A DNA stretch of 49,092 bases. Source: Solirubrobacteraceae bacterium. Its GTDB lineage: Bacteria > Actinomycetota > Thermoleophilia > Solirubrobacterales > Solirubrobacteraceae. The notes under the pieces were generated by a model. That model worked only from the letters and a program-made list of their open reading frames with translations, had not been told where the DNA came from and did not search any database. The stretch lies in contig JADGPK010000016.1 of the NCBI GenBank assembly GCA_017882445.1, forward strand, positions 1-49,092, read 5' to 3'. Of the stretch, positions 33,587-41,891 are shown piece after piece (the stretch's first letter is position 1; every line of letters starts with the position of its first letter). Position numbers and translations under genes: made by a program.

Positions 33587-36006
33587 TCGGGGTCTTCCTG
33601 TTCGCGTGGGTCGTCTTTGGGGCCCTGATGCTCCTGCTGTGCGTGGGCGCCGGACTGCTGGTGCGTCGAGTCGCCGGCCCGGTAGCGGTCCCAGCGCTGC
33701 TGGTGGTGCCCGTGGGGCTGGCGGCGCTCGTCGTTCTCTGCGGGCTGCTCAGCTACTACGCGGCGCTCGCGCCGCTGGCCGGGCCGGCATGCGCGCTCGT
33801 GGGCGTGATAGGGCTGGTACAGGGGCGCGGGACGCTGCGGCGCGTGATCGAGCGCCGGGGGCGGGGCACCGATCTCTGGGCGCTCGGCGTGGCGCTCGGC
33901 GCGTGGGCGGTGATCGCCGCCCCGGTCGTGCTCACCGGCAAGCCGGGCTTCACCGGCTACGGCCACATCGTCGACATCGCCTATCAGTTCGATCTCGCGG
34001 CCCATTTCGCCCACAGCGGCCGCAGTATTCCCGCGAGCCCCGTGTCGGCGTACCAGGCGGTGCTGGCCAAGTACCTCAGCAGCGGATACCCCGGCGGAGG
34101 CCAGTGGACGCTGGGCGCCCTGTCGAACCTGACCCCGGTCGACCTCTCCTGGCTGTATCAGCCGTTCCTGGCGTTTCTCGCCGCGATGAGCGCGCTGTCG
34201 CTGTACGCGCTGCTCGGTCGGCTGATCGATTCGCGACCCCTGCGGGCGCTCGGCGCGTTCGTGGCGGCGCAACCCAACATCCTGTATGCCTACGTGCTGG
34301 GGGGTGGCATAAAGGAGCTGAGCACCACCTGCTTCCTGCTGCTGTCCGCCGCCCTGTTCGCGCAGGTGCTGCCTCGCCTGAGGCCCGGTCGTGCCTTCGT
34401 CGCTGTTCCGATCGCCCTGGCCGCGACGCTCGCCTCACTGTCGCTGACGACGCTGCCGTGGCTCGGCGTGCTCAGCGCCGGGGCGTGCCTGACGGCGCTG
34501 GCCTTCCAGCGCGACCGCATCATGGGTGCGCTCGCGTGCGCGCAGATCGCGGCGCTGGCGTTCGTATTGTCGGTGCCGACGCTCGCTGCAGGCCTCAAGC
34601 TGCTGCCGGAGGTCAACGGTCCGGGGCCGGTGGACCTCGGCAACCTGTCGGCTCCCATGCCGGCGATCACGGCCGCTGGGGTTTGGATCAGCGGCGACTA
34701 CCGCTACCCGCAGTACGCACATCAACTTCCGAGCGAAGTGCTTGCGGTGGTGGTGCTGGTCCTGGGTGCCTGCGGGTTGATCTTCGCGGCGCGGCGCAGG
34801 GCCTGGAGCGTGGCCTGGCTGGGAGTCGCCGGACCCGTCGCGCTCTACTACGTCGCGCACCGCTATGGCCCGTGGATCCAGTTCAAGGCGGACACCCTGA
34901 CCTCCCCGATCGCCCTGCTACTGGCGTTCGCCGGCGTCGGGGCGCTGATTCGGGTCAGTCGGCGGGTGCTCGTGGGCGCGGTGCCGGCGTTGGTGATCGC
35001 CGCCGGCGTGCTGGCGGGCAACGCGCTCGTCTACCACGACTCGACGCTGGCTCCGTACGCCCGACTGCACAACCTCGAATACATCGGCGAACGCTTCGCC
35101 GGCCAGGGGCCGACCCTCACCACCGACTTCGATGAGTATGCCGAGTACTACCTGCGCGATGCCGACGAGACGAGCATGGTCACCGGCCCCACGCTGCAGC
35201 TGCGCCCGGAAGTCAACCGCGCCACCGAACCGGGTGGAATATTCGCCTACGACATCAACGAGTACACGTTCAGCTGGCTGGAGTCGTTTCGCACGATCGT
35301 GATGCGACGCGATCCCCTCGCCAGCCGCCCGCCGAGCAACTACCGCCTGGCCTATCTCTCCACCTACTACGAGGTCTGGCAACGCGAGGAGCCCGCCGCG
35401 ACCGTGTACGCGCACGTGCCGCTCAAGGATACGGCGGGCGCTCACAACGCCGCCGCCTGTGCCGCGGTGGCGGCGGCCGCGCGCGCAGTCGGCCCGGCCG
35501 CGCAGATTGCCTACATGCCGACGCCCAGCGGCTACGTCCAGGTGGACGACAGCAACATGACGCTCAGCGGCGGATTCAACCCACACGGCGGAGTGATCCT
35601 CGCCAGCGGCGCCGGGCGTGGCGTCCGCGAGCAGACGATCCCGGCGGCGGGGCGCTACGACTTCTTCCTGGAGGGCTCCTTCGGCCGGCCGGTGGACGTC
35701 AGCGTCGACGGGCGCCGTGTCGGCACCGCCGCCTACCAGGCGAGCTATCCGGGTGAGTGGCTGTTGATCGGCTCGCGCTGGCTCTCAGCCGCGATCCACA
35801 AGGTCGAGATCACGCGCGGCGGGATCAGCCTGCATCCTGGCAACGGTGACGGCGTGGACCAGTTCAACCGGGTGGTCGGGCCGCTGGTGATCATGCCCGT
35901 CCAGCCGGCAGTGCCGGCGGTGCGCTACAGCAGCGTGCGCGCCTTCAGCGGGCTGTGTGAGTCCTCGCAGCGTCTGCGCTGGGTGGAGGTGCTACGGCCC
36001 GCGTGA
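33583..36006 (+). CDS. large membrane protein, GT-C-like, with extracellular C-terminal domain
   Basis: This 807-residue protein has about 12 membrane segments within residues 1-490 and a soluble C-terminal part of about 315 residues. HIVDIAYQFDLAAHFAHSGR and YPGGGQWTLGALSNLTPVDL lie in loops as in GT-C type glycosyltransferases. The C-terminal domain holds FDEYAEYYLRDADE and later a beta-rich section (AAGRYDFFLEGSFGRPVDVS, DGRRVGTAAY) that could bind carbohydrate. It is the last gene of a forward operon (30033-36006) with stop/start overlaps. I do not recognise a named family; a glycosyltransferase role is inferred from topology and context. Confidence 0.75.
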   Translation: MIGVFLFAWVVFGALMLLLCVGAGLLVRRVAGPVAVPALLVVPVGLAALVVLCGLLSYYAALAPLAGPACALVGVIGLVQGRGTLRRVIERRGRGTDLWALGVALGAWAVIAAPVVLTGKPGFTGYGHIVDIAYQFDLAAHFAHSGRSIPASPVSAYQAVLAKYLSSGYPGGGQWTLGALSNLTPVDLSWLYQPFLAFLAAMSALSLYALLGRLIDSRPLRALGAFVAAQPNILYAYVLGGGIKELSTTCFLLLSAALFAQVLPRLRPGRAFVAVPIALAATLASLSLTTLPWLGVLSAGACLTALAFQRDRIMGALACAQIAALAFVLSVPTLAAGLKLLPEVNGPGPVDLGNLSAPMPAITAAGVWISGDYRYPQYAHQLPSEVLAVVVLVLGACGLIFAARRRAWSVAWLGVAGPVALYYVAHRYGPWIQFKADTLTSPIALLLAFAGVGALIRVSRRVLVGAVPALVIAAGVLAGNALVYHDSTLAPYARLHNLEYIGERFAGQGPTLTTDFDEYAEYYLRDADETSMVTGPTLQLRPEVNRATEPGGIFAYDINEYTFSWLESFRTIVMRRDPLASRPPSNYRLAYLSTYYEVWQREEPAATVYAHVPLKDTAGAHNAAACAAVAAAARAVGPAAQIAYMPTPSGYVQVDDSNMTLSGGFNPHGGVILASGAGRGVREQTIPAAGRYDFFLEGSFGRPVDVSVDGRRVGTAAYQASYPGEWLLIGSRWLSAAIHKVEITRGGISLHPGNGDGVDQFNRVVGPLVIMPVQPAVPAVRYSSVRAFSGLCESSQRLRWVEVLRPA

Positions 36007-36075
36007 GTTGACGGGCGGCGCTGCCTCCCCAGTGATCGGCGGCAGTCCCCGCGGCGATGAAGCTAAGCACTGCTT

Positions 36076-37899
36076 TCAATCCCCAGCCACCCAGCTCAGC
36101 GTCCAGTGATGAACCGCGTAGGCGTCAGGGAAGGTCTCGTGCCGGCGCTCGAGTTCGTCCCAGAGATAGGGGTAGAACAGTTGCGCCGCGAAGATGGCGA
36201 CGCTCGGCTCCTGCTCGAGGATCAGACTCAAGAAGTACGGCCCGTTCGCTTCAGGTGAGTGTGCGCCGATGCCGAGCGTTCGTCGTGCCAGCTGGGCTGC
36301 CCGTGCGAAGGCTGGGTGGCCAGGTGTCGAGCCCAGCACGGCGGTTCCGACGCGCCCAGGGCGCTCGAGCGCCGCGAACGAGTCGATCCCGCGCAGCAGG
36401 GGGGCCAGCGATCGCCGGGACTCGACGTCGGTGTCGACATACACCCCCCCGAACCGCTGCAGCAGCTCATAGCGCACGAGGTTCGACAGCTCCGAAGGGG
36501 TGCGGGCATGCCCCTGGTCAGCCTCGGTGATGCCGAGCGCCGGGAGGTCCTCGTCGGTCCACAGCCGCATCTCCCAGTCCGGGTGATGCTGAGCAAAGGT
36601 TCTACCGAAGCGTTCGTGCTCCTCTGGCATCGGCTCCTCGCCGAGCCACACCCGGTGGATCGTGTTCGGGATGCGCACTCTCCGCCAGCGCCTGAAACGG
36701 GGAGGCGCGGTCTCGCGGAGTCGCGCTCCGGCCGGCGGCAGCCCCCGCGGGTGCTCCACGCGAACGGGGACGCGACAGGCGCAGTCGAACCAGCGCACGT
36801 GCTCGTGGACGACGTCGACCTCGAGCACGTAGTCGCCGGCGGCTCCCGGCGCGTCGACGTGCAGGGGTGTGAGGATGCGTTCGCCGGGGCTGACCGCGCG
36901 GGGGAAGGCCGAGCGCGGCCCCTCCGGCGTTTGGATGCTCCCATCGAGGTTCAGCCAGCGATAGGAGAGCCTGATCTGCGGTCGCTCGTCCAGGCTGGCG
37001 GGCCAGCGCTCGCTGCCTTCATTGCGCACCCGGAAGAGGACATGTCGCCGCTCTGAAGGAGCCAGCGACAGGGTCGCCTCGTGTGGCTCGATGCTCGCCT
37101 GGTAGGCGTCCGCGCGCACCGTGCGTCCCTCCCACATGCGATCCATCTCCTCCAGCGAGACGAACGGCACGTTCTTGACGGACTCCGCTGACACCGGCGC
37201 GGAGGACCCATCGAGCGCCCGCGCGATCGCCGCCCGGTCCTCCTCTGGCACCGGGCGCAGGTCGAGCGAGTCGCGCAGCTCGGGAAGGTAGAAGGCCTCG
37301 TTGAGCCGGCCGCCACCCGCCGCGAGCAGACGGGGCCGCGCGACCTCGTAAAGTATGACCCTCTCGCGTCGGCTGTCTTCACTGGCGGTCAAGAGGGCAA
37401 GGTGGTAGAGGGGTGCCTCGATGTACTCGCGCGGCGTGACGGGCTCGGGGTCGGTGTGCTGTTGGCCGCTGACGCGTAGCGTCCCATCGTTGCGCGTCAG
37501 CCGGTTGACGAAGTCTTCAATCCACGGCGCGCCTGCGAGGACGCGCTCGGCGTCGGGGTAGAGCCACGCGCGGCGAATCCAGAACTGTTGGACATTGCGC
37601 GAGGCAAGCATCTCGGGTAATCGTCGGAGGAACGCCTGACTGATTACCTCGTCCTCGTCCAGCCGCAGTATCCAGTCGCCGTCGCACTGCGAGTACAGCC
37701 AGGCGTGATGGCGTTCGGGCAGGATGAACTCGATCCTGAACAGCCGGCTCGCGAGAGCGCCGTACCCAGCAAGCGTCTCGTCGTCCACTCGCGAGTCAGC
37801 GGCGATGATCACCTCGTCGGCGAACGGTCGCAGGGGTTCGAGGACGGCCGCCACGCGCGCAGGTGGAGCCGCAGCCATCAGGCAGATAGAGAGCGACAT
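36076..37899 (-). CDS. three-domain glycosyltransferase: GT2-like, beta-sandwich, GT32
   Basis: This 607-residue protein begins MSLSICLMAAAPPARVAAVL with a GT2/WaaE-like domain; DGDWILRLDEDEVIS (about 73-87) gives the DxD. Residues about 268-395 form a beta-rich domain with VRNEGSERWP, IRLSYRWLNLDGS and DYVLEVDVVHEHVRWFDC. The C terminus is GT32 (Gly_transf_sug): IPNTIHRVWLGEEPMPEEHE and YELLQRFGGVYVDTDVESRR with DTD at 489-491. The two genes upstream are paralogues of the first two domains. The start has CATAAT and TAATGT upstream and a block shared with the 39146 gene, so it has its own promoter. Confidence 0.88.
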   Translation of the reverse strand: MSLSICLMAAAPPARVAAVLEPLRPFADEVIIAADSRVDDETLAGYGALASRLFRIEFILPERHHAWLYSQCDGDWILRLDEDEVISQAFLRRLPEMLASRNVQQFWIRRAWLYPDAERVLAGAPWIEDFVNRLTRNDGTLRVSGQQHTDPEPVTPREYIEAPLYHLALLTASEDSRRERVILYEVARPRLLAAGGGRLNEAFYLPELRDSLDLRPVPEEDRAAIARALDGSSAPVSAESVKNVPFVSLEEMDRMWEGRTVRADAYQASIEPHEATLSLAPSERRHVLFRVRNEGSERWPASLDERPQIRLSYRWLNLDGSIQTPEGPRSAFPRAVSPGERILTPLHVDAPGAAGDYVLEVDVVHEHVRWFDCACRVPVRVEHPRGLPPAGARLRETAPPRFRRWRRVRIPNTIHRVWLGEEPMPEEHERFGRTFAQHHPDWEMRLWTDEDLPALGITEADQGHARTPSELSNLVRYELLQRFGGVYVDTDVESRRSLAPLLRGIDSFAALERPGRVGTAVLGSTPGHPAFARAAQLARRTLGIGAHSPEANGPYFLSLILEQEPSVAIFAAQLFYPYLWDELERRHETFPDAYAVHHWTLSWVAGD

Positions 37900-37905
37900 G
37901 CGGCG

Positions 37906-37911
37906 ACATTA
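37906..37911 (-). promoter_or_regulatory. -10 box TAATGT (or overlapping CATAAT) for the GT2-GT32 gene
   Basis: TAATGT on the minus strand ends 6 bases before the ATG at 37899; overlapping CATAAT is 8 bases away. The region from 37894 to about 37957 matches that at 40318-40380. Confidence 0.55.
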
Positions 37912-37943
37912 TGCCGAGCGACGCGGAGCCGGAACGGCTACCG

Positions 37944-39149
37944 TTAGCGATCCGCCACTCTCATCCACGGGTTTCGCTCGGCGGCCTCGACGTCGAGCGG
38001 CAGCGAAACCGCGGCGAAGCGCCTGATGACGTCCCCGCGCAGCAGATCCTCGTGGACGAGCGCGAGCTCGAGCATGTGCCGCCCGGCGCTCAGGGGAGCC
38101 TCGATCGCCACCGGTACCAGCGAGCTGGCTCCGGGAGCCAAATGCGCGGGCAGGCAGGTATCCGCCCACGCCCCGGGAGCGAGGCCCTGCGGCGCGAGCC
38201 ACCGGTGGGAGAGCTTGATCCAGGGCTCCCGGTTCAGTCCCGGCCACTGGTCGGTTCCGGTGTTGCTCACGCGCACCGTGACCGGGCGTTGCTGGCCGCG
38301 ATAGAGCCTGGGTACGCGCTCGAACGCCTCGATCTTGCCCCGATACGCTGCCTCCGGGAGCGTTCGCGGTGGCCAGGTGCGCTGGATCTCGCTCCAGCTC
38401 CACATCGGGACCTCCCCGGCGGGTGGTCCCGGCTGCTCCTCTCCGGAGGCGGCGAGCACCTCGGCGATGGCCCCACGGTCGCGGGCCCCGACGGGCACCG
38501 GAGCGACGCCGAACCTCCGGTCTCGCTCCGGCACGTAGAACGCCTCCAGGTCGACCTCGAGCACGCGGCGGTCGTGGCCGCTCGGGATGCTCAGATAGCG
38601 AGCGACCTTCGCCTCGCGATGTGCGACGCCGTTGACGAGCAGCGACAGGTGATAGAAGCCCTCGCTGAGATGGACAGATGGGAAGACGGGCTCGAAGTGG
38701 CCATGCGAGAGCCCCGCATGCCAAAGCGTGGCGGGGTCGTTGCGCACCAAGCGCGGGTTGCTGCAGTGCCAGGGCGGCTGGGCCAGGTAGTGTCCCGCGT
38801 CGGGGAACAGCCAGCGGCACGGCAGCCAGTACTGAAACACGTCGCGCGCGGCCGTCAGCTCCGGGAGCCGCTCGATGAGCGTGGGGCTTACGACCTCGTC
38901 GCCGTCGATCCGCAGGATCCAGTCGCCGGTGCACTGAGCGGTGATCCAGGGGATGGCCTGCTCGGAAGAGCCCACGAACTCGTAGCGCAGCAGCCGGTCG
39001 GCGACCTCGGCGTAGCGGCCGAGGCGGTGCGGGTCCAGCCGCGAGTCGACTGCTACCACGATCTCCTCGCAGACGGGCCGCAGCTGGCGCAGGAGCGCAG
39101 CCACGCGCGCTCCGGGATCGCTCGTGAGACAGTAGACCGAGAGCGTCAT
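37944..39149 (-). CDS. GT2-like glycosyltransferase with C-terminal beta-sandwich domain
   Basis: This 401-residue protein begins MTLSVYCLTSDPGARVAALL and carries EEIVVAVDSRLDPHRLGRYA and TGDWILRIDGDEVVSPTLIE (DGD about 82-84), a WaaE-like GT2 domain. The last 140 residues hold RVSNTGTDQWPGLNREPWIK, LSHRWLAPQGLAPGAWADTC and HMLELALVHEDLLRGD, the same beta-sandwich type as in its two paralogues. The ATG at 39149 overlaps the stop of the preceding gene (ATGA). The frame is open upstream but only as a shadow of that gene. The added domain may bind the growing glycan. Confidence 0.85.
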   Translation of the reverse strand: MTLSVYCLTSDPGARVAALLRQLRPVCEEIVVAVDSRLDPHRLGRYAEVADRLLRYEFVGSSEQAIPWITAQCTGDWILRIDGDEVVSPTLIERLPELTAARDVFQYWLPCRWLFPDAGHYLAQPPWHCSNPRLVRNDPATLWHAGLSHGHFEPVFPSVHLSEGFYHLSLLVNGVAHREAKVARYLSIPSGHDRRVLEVDLEAFYVPERDRRFGVAPVPVGARDRGAIAEVLAASGEEQPGPPAGEVPMWSWSEIQRTWPPRTLPEAAYRGKIEAFERVPRLYRGQQRPVTVRVSNTGTDQWPGLNREPWIKLSHRWLAPQGLAPGAWADTCLPAHLAPGASSLVPVAIEAPLSAGRHMLELALVHEDLLRGDVIRRFAAVSLPLDVEAAERNPWMRVADR

Positions 39150-40324
39150 CTCGGCGCAGCGTCGGGCGCTGTGACCAGCATCTCCACCGGCGGGGACTGG
39201 CACTGAAACCACCTGACGTGCTCGTGCACGAGGTCCGGCGCGAGCAGGTAGCGGCCGGCGGCCGGCGGCGCAGTCACGTTCATCTCCACCAGGCAGGATT
39301 CTCCCGGCGCCAGCGGATGCGGAAGCGGGGTCCGGTGTCCCTCGCGTTGGAGCACGGTCCTCTGCGGGGTCAGCCACTGGTAGGCCACGCGGATCAGCGG
39401 CCGCCGATTCTCGCCGCCCGGCCACCACTCGGTCCCCTCGTTGCGGACACAGACGCGAAACGGCCGGTGATCGTTGGCTACCAGCCGACGGTGGACGTCG
39501 ATCGGCCGGATCGTCGCGCGGTACGCCGCGTCATCGAAGTCTCGCTCGGCCCAGTGCGCCTGGACATCGGCACGGGCGATGTTCTGCGCGCGAGGTGCCC
39601 CCCCCCGGATGGAGGGGGCCTCACTCGGCGGCGCCAGCACCGCGTCGATGGCGCCGCGGTCGCGGGGGTCCACTGCGGCACCCCGGAGCCCCGGATGACG
39701 CTCGGGCAGGTAGTAGGTCGACAGGTAGGGGTCCGTCGCGGTCGCGCGGAGCGCCGGATCGAGCCTGCGATATCGCTCGACCCTGCGCTCGCGCTCCTGG
39801 CGATCCGACAGCAGATGCGCGAGGTGGTAGAGGCCGCTGTCGAGGTAGCGGGCCGGCAGGGCGAGCGCTACGTTGCCATGGCGCAGCCCGGGAAACCACA
39901 GCTGGGCATCGTTGCGGACCAGCCGCCCCTGAAAATCAGGGAACCATGGCCACTCATCCAGCCAGTGCCCGGGGTCGGGGTAGAGCCACCGCCGCGCGAC
40001 CCAGTACTGGACGACGTCCCGCGCCCGCGTGAGCTCTGGAAGCTGCTCGAGTAGGCTCGCGCCGAGGACCTCGTCGTCGTCGACGCGCAGGATCCAGTCG
40101 GCTGAGCACTGCGCGTGAAGCCAGGCCATGGCCGGCTCTGGGAACGTGTCGAGCTCGATTTGAAACAGGCGGTCGGCCACTGCGCCCAGCGGCGTCAGAT
40201 CCTGCTCGCCGCCGGACACATCCACTGCGACCACGATCTCGTCGGCGTACGGTCGCAGCGGCTCCAGGATGGCCGCTAGGCGCGGAGCGGGATCCGCGGT
40301 GATACTGCAGATCGAGAGCGACAT
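39146..40324 (-). CDS. GT2-like glycosyltransferase with C-terminal beta-sandwich domain
   Basis: First of three reverse-strand paralogues, 392 residues. The GT2-like part has MSLSICSITADPAPRLAAIL, DEIVVAVDVSGGEQDL and ADWILRVDDDEVLGASLLEQ (DDD about 82-84). The C-terminal part (about 255-385) has RVCVRNEGTEWWPGGENRRP, IRVAYQWLTPQRTVLQREGH and YLLAPDLVHEHVRWFQ. The beta-sandwich pattern (asparagine-glycine turn, tryptophan-proline, a late HEHVRWF) is shared with the 36076 protein. It starts from a TAATGT box and is divergent from the epimerase gene. Substrates are unknown. Confidence 0.85.
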   Translation of the reverse strand: MSLSICSITADPAPRLAAILEPLRPYADEIVVAVDVSGGEQDLTPLGAVADRLFQIELDTFPEPAMAWLHAQCSADWILRVDDDEVLGASLLEQLPELTRARDVVQYWVARRWLYPDPGHWLDEWPWFPDFQGRLVRNDAQLWFPGLRHGNVALALPARYLDSGLYHLAHLLSDRQERERRVERYRRLDPALRATATDPYLSTYYLPERHPGLRGAAVDPRDRGAIDAVLAPPSEAPSIRGGAPRAQNIARADVQAHWAERDFDDAAYRATIRPIDVHRRLVANDHRPFRVCVRNEGTEWWPGGENRRPLIRVAYQWLTPQRTVLQREGHRTPLPHPLAPGESCLVEMNVTAPPAAGRYLLAPDLVHEHVRWFQCQSPPVEMLVTAPDAAPR

Positions 40325-40330
40325 GCGGCT

Positions 40331-40336
40331 ACATTA
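40331..40336 (-). promoter_or_regulatory. -10 box TAATGT for the paralogue operon
   Basis: TAATGT on the minus strand ends 6 bases before the ATG at 40324, with the same flanks as the box upstream of the 36076-37899 gene. Confidence 0.55.
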
Positions 40337-40421
40337 TGTCGGGCGAAGTCGAGCGGAAACGGCTACGGTTCGCGACCGTGCGTGCTTCCTGGACAGGCCT
40401 CGACCCTCCCGGCATCGCGGG

Positions 40422-41417
40422 ATGAGCCGGATCGGCGTCACCGGTGCGGCGGGGTTCATCGGCTCACACCTGGTCGAGCGGCTCATCGCCGAGGGCCATG
40501 ACGTCGTGGGCGTCGACTGCTTCTCGCCCAACTATTCACGCGAGCGCAAGGAACGCAACCTCGCCCGTCTCGCGGGCGAGCCACGCTTCGTTCTCGTTGA
40601 GGAGGACATGTGCGCGCCCTCGATCGTCAGTGCCCTGCGCGGGTGCCAGACGGTGATACACATGGCGGCACTTCCCGGAGTGCGTACGACCGACGAGGAG
40701 GGACTGTGGCGCGTCAACGTCAGAGGCACGGCGCGATTGCTCGGCATCCTGGGCGAGGCGGGCGTGCCGCGCGTGATCCTCGCCTCCTCGTCCTCGATCT
40801 ACGGCCCCTCTCACCGTCCGGTGCGTGAGGACGACCCGCCCGCTCCCGGCTCGTTCTACGGACGCACCAAGTTGGCCGCCGAGCTCATCTGCCGGCGCTC
40901 GGACCTGGAGGCGGTGGTGCTTCGGTATTTCACGGTGTACGGCGAACGCCAGCGTCCCGATATGGCCTTTGCTGCGTTCATCGAGGCGGCTTTGGATGAC
41001 AGTGTCGTGCACCTCATTGCGGGAGGTGGGCATGTGCGCCATTTCACCTTCGTGGGCGACGTCGTGGACGCGACGGTACGTGCGCTCGACTACGCCCCGG
41101 CCGGTGCTGTCTACAACGTGGCGGGGCCGAAGCCGGCGACCGTTGCCGGCGCCCGGCGATTGATCGAAGAACGCCTCGGCAGGCCTGTTCCCGTCCGTCG
41201 GGTGCCTGCCCACGAGGGTGAGGCGCTGCGCACTCACGCCGATCTCTCACGAGCTGAGCGAGATCTCGGCTGGCAGCCACGCGTGACGCTTGCCGAGGGA
41301 CTGCGCTGCCAGATCAACCACGCGCTTGACGAGCGGCGGGCTCCTCCAGCCCGCCACGCTCCCGCCCCGGCGGCTACCCTCCTGCGCGTATGCGCGTCCT
41401 CCCCGGCGTCCCGATAG
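40422..41417 (+). CDS. NAD-dependent sugar-nucleotide epimerase (UDP-glucose/glucuronate 4-epimerase-like)
   Basis: This 331-residue extended SDR has RIGVTGAAGFIGSHLVERLI, the DCFSPNYSRERKERNL stretch typical of UDP-glucuronate and UDP-galactose epimerases, VIHMAALPGVR, ILASSSSIYGPSHRPVRED, FYGRTKLAAE (YxxxK) and FTVYGERQRPDMAF. It supplies an epimerised sugar nucleotide; the exact one cannot be read from sequence alone. The ATG at 40422 is chosen because the Rossmann motif starts immediately after. The last 25 residues are Ala/Pro-rich, and the 3' end overlaps the start of a chimeric pseudogene. Confidence 0.9.
   Translation: MSRIGVTGAAGFIGSHLVERLIAEGHDVVGVDCFSPNYSRERKERNLARLAGEPRFVLVEEDMCAPSIVSALRGCQTVIHMAALPGVRTTDEEGLWRVNVRGTARLLGILGEAGVPRVILASSSSIYGPSHRPVREDDPPAPGSFYGRTKLAAELICRRSDLEAVVLRYFTVYGERQRPDMAFAAFIEAALDDSVVHLIAGGGHVRHFTFVGDVVDATVRALDYAPAGAVYNVAGPKPATVAGARRLIEERLGRPVPVRRVPAHEGEALRTHADLSRAERDLGWQPRVTLAEGLRCQINHALDERRAPPARHAPAPAATLLRVCASSPASR
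41375..41380 (+). promoter_or_regulatory. -10 box TACCCT before the chimeric pseudogene
   Basis: TACCCT lies 9 bases before the ATG at 41390, inside the end of the epimerase gene. The 36 bases here closely match the start region of the rfbC copy at 44346. Confidence 0.5.
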
Positions 41418-41837
41418 GCACCCCTCGCCTGACCTTCGACGACGGGCCGGGCGAGGACACCGAAGCGCTGCTGGACGATCGGTCCGCTCGCGCGGCTGCT
41501 GCTGCGGCTGGAGAAGCCCGCGGGGCCACTCCAACTGGAGTTCGAGGCGATCCCGTTCCTGGGACCGTCGGCGCGGCGCCTTGAGGTCGAGGTGCTGGCC
41601 AATGGACGCCGAGTGGCATCTGTCGGCTATGACCGCACGAGCGCCGGGCCGTCGATGGCGCGGATCGTCTTGCCCGCGACGTTGGCGGCCGGGCACGGCG
41701 AGATCCTGCTCGGGTGGCGGGTCCGCGATCCGCGCTCCCCGCACTCGCTCGGAATGTCCGCGGATCGCCGCGCGCTGGGCCTGTTCATGCGGCGCCTGGC
41801 GCTCCTCGATCACCCCGGCGGGCCGGCGGACACGTAA
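41390..41837 (+). pseudogene. chimeric remnant: polysaccharide deacetylase start joined to another domain
   Basis: The first 27 codons read MRVLPGVPIGTPRLTFDDGP then GEDTEALLD, the N-terminal NodB signature (TFDDGP) of polysaccharide deacetylases. After about 41470 this frame becomes nonsense, while frame +1 continues as LARLLLRLEKPAGPLQLEFE, LEVEVLANGRRVAS and LGMSADRRALGLFMRRLALL to a stop at 41837. The second part resembles the beta-rich domain (NG turn, late SADxRxLG) found at the end of some glycosyltransferases and membrane proteins. The deacetylase core is missing. A promoter-like box is retained. Confidence 0.6.
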
Positions 41838-41875
41838 TGCGCCGACATACGGCGCATCCACTCAAGACCGTCGCC

Positions 41876-41881
41876 TACCCT
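41876..41881 (+). promoter_or_regulatory. -10 box TACCCT for the secreted-protein gene
   Basis: TACCCT lies 10 bases before the ATG at 41892, with no ribosome binding site between. Confidence 0.5.
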
Positions 41882-41891
41882 TCCGATCTCA

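Noticed and set aside
33358-34272. Long reverse-strand frame of 304 codons opposite the GT4 and membrane genes
   Set aside because: It is a GC-rich antisense shadow: composition is dominated by Arg, His, Gln and Glu, no domain is seen, and both forward genes have clear motifs.
36259-37056. Forward frame of 265 codons inside the GT2-GT32 gene
   Set aside because: It is antisense to a gene with intact motifs in all three domains and has no recognisable domain of its own.
39150-39428. N-terminal extension of the middle paralogue
   Set aside because: It overlaps the preceding paralogue in another frame; the ATGA overlap at 39146-39149 gives a family-like start.
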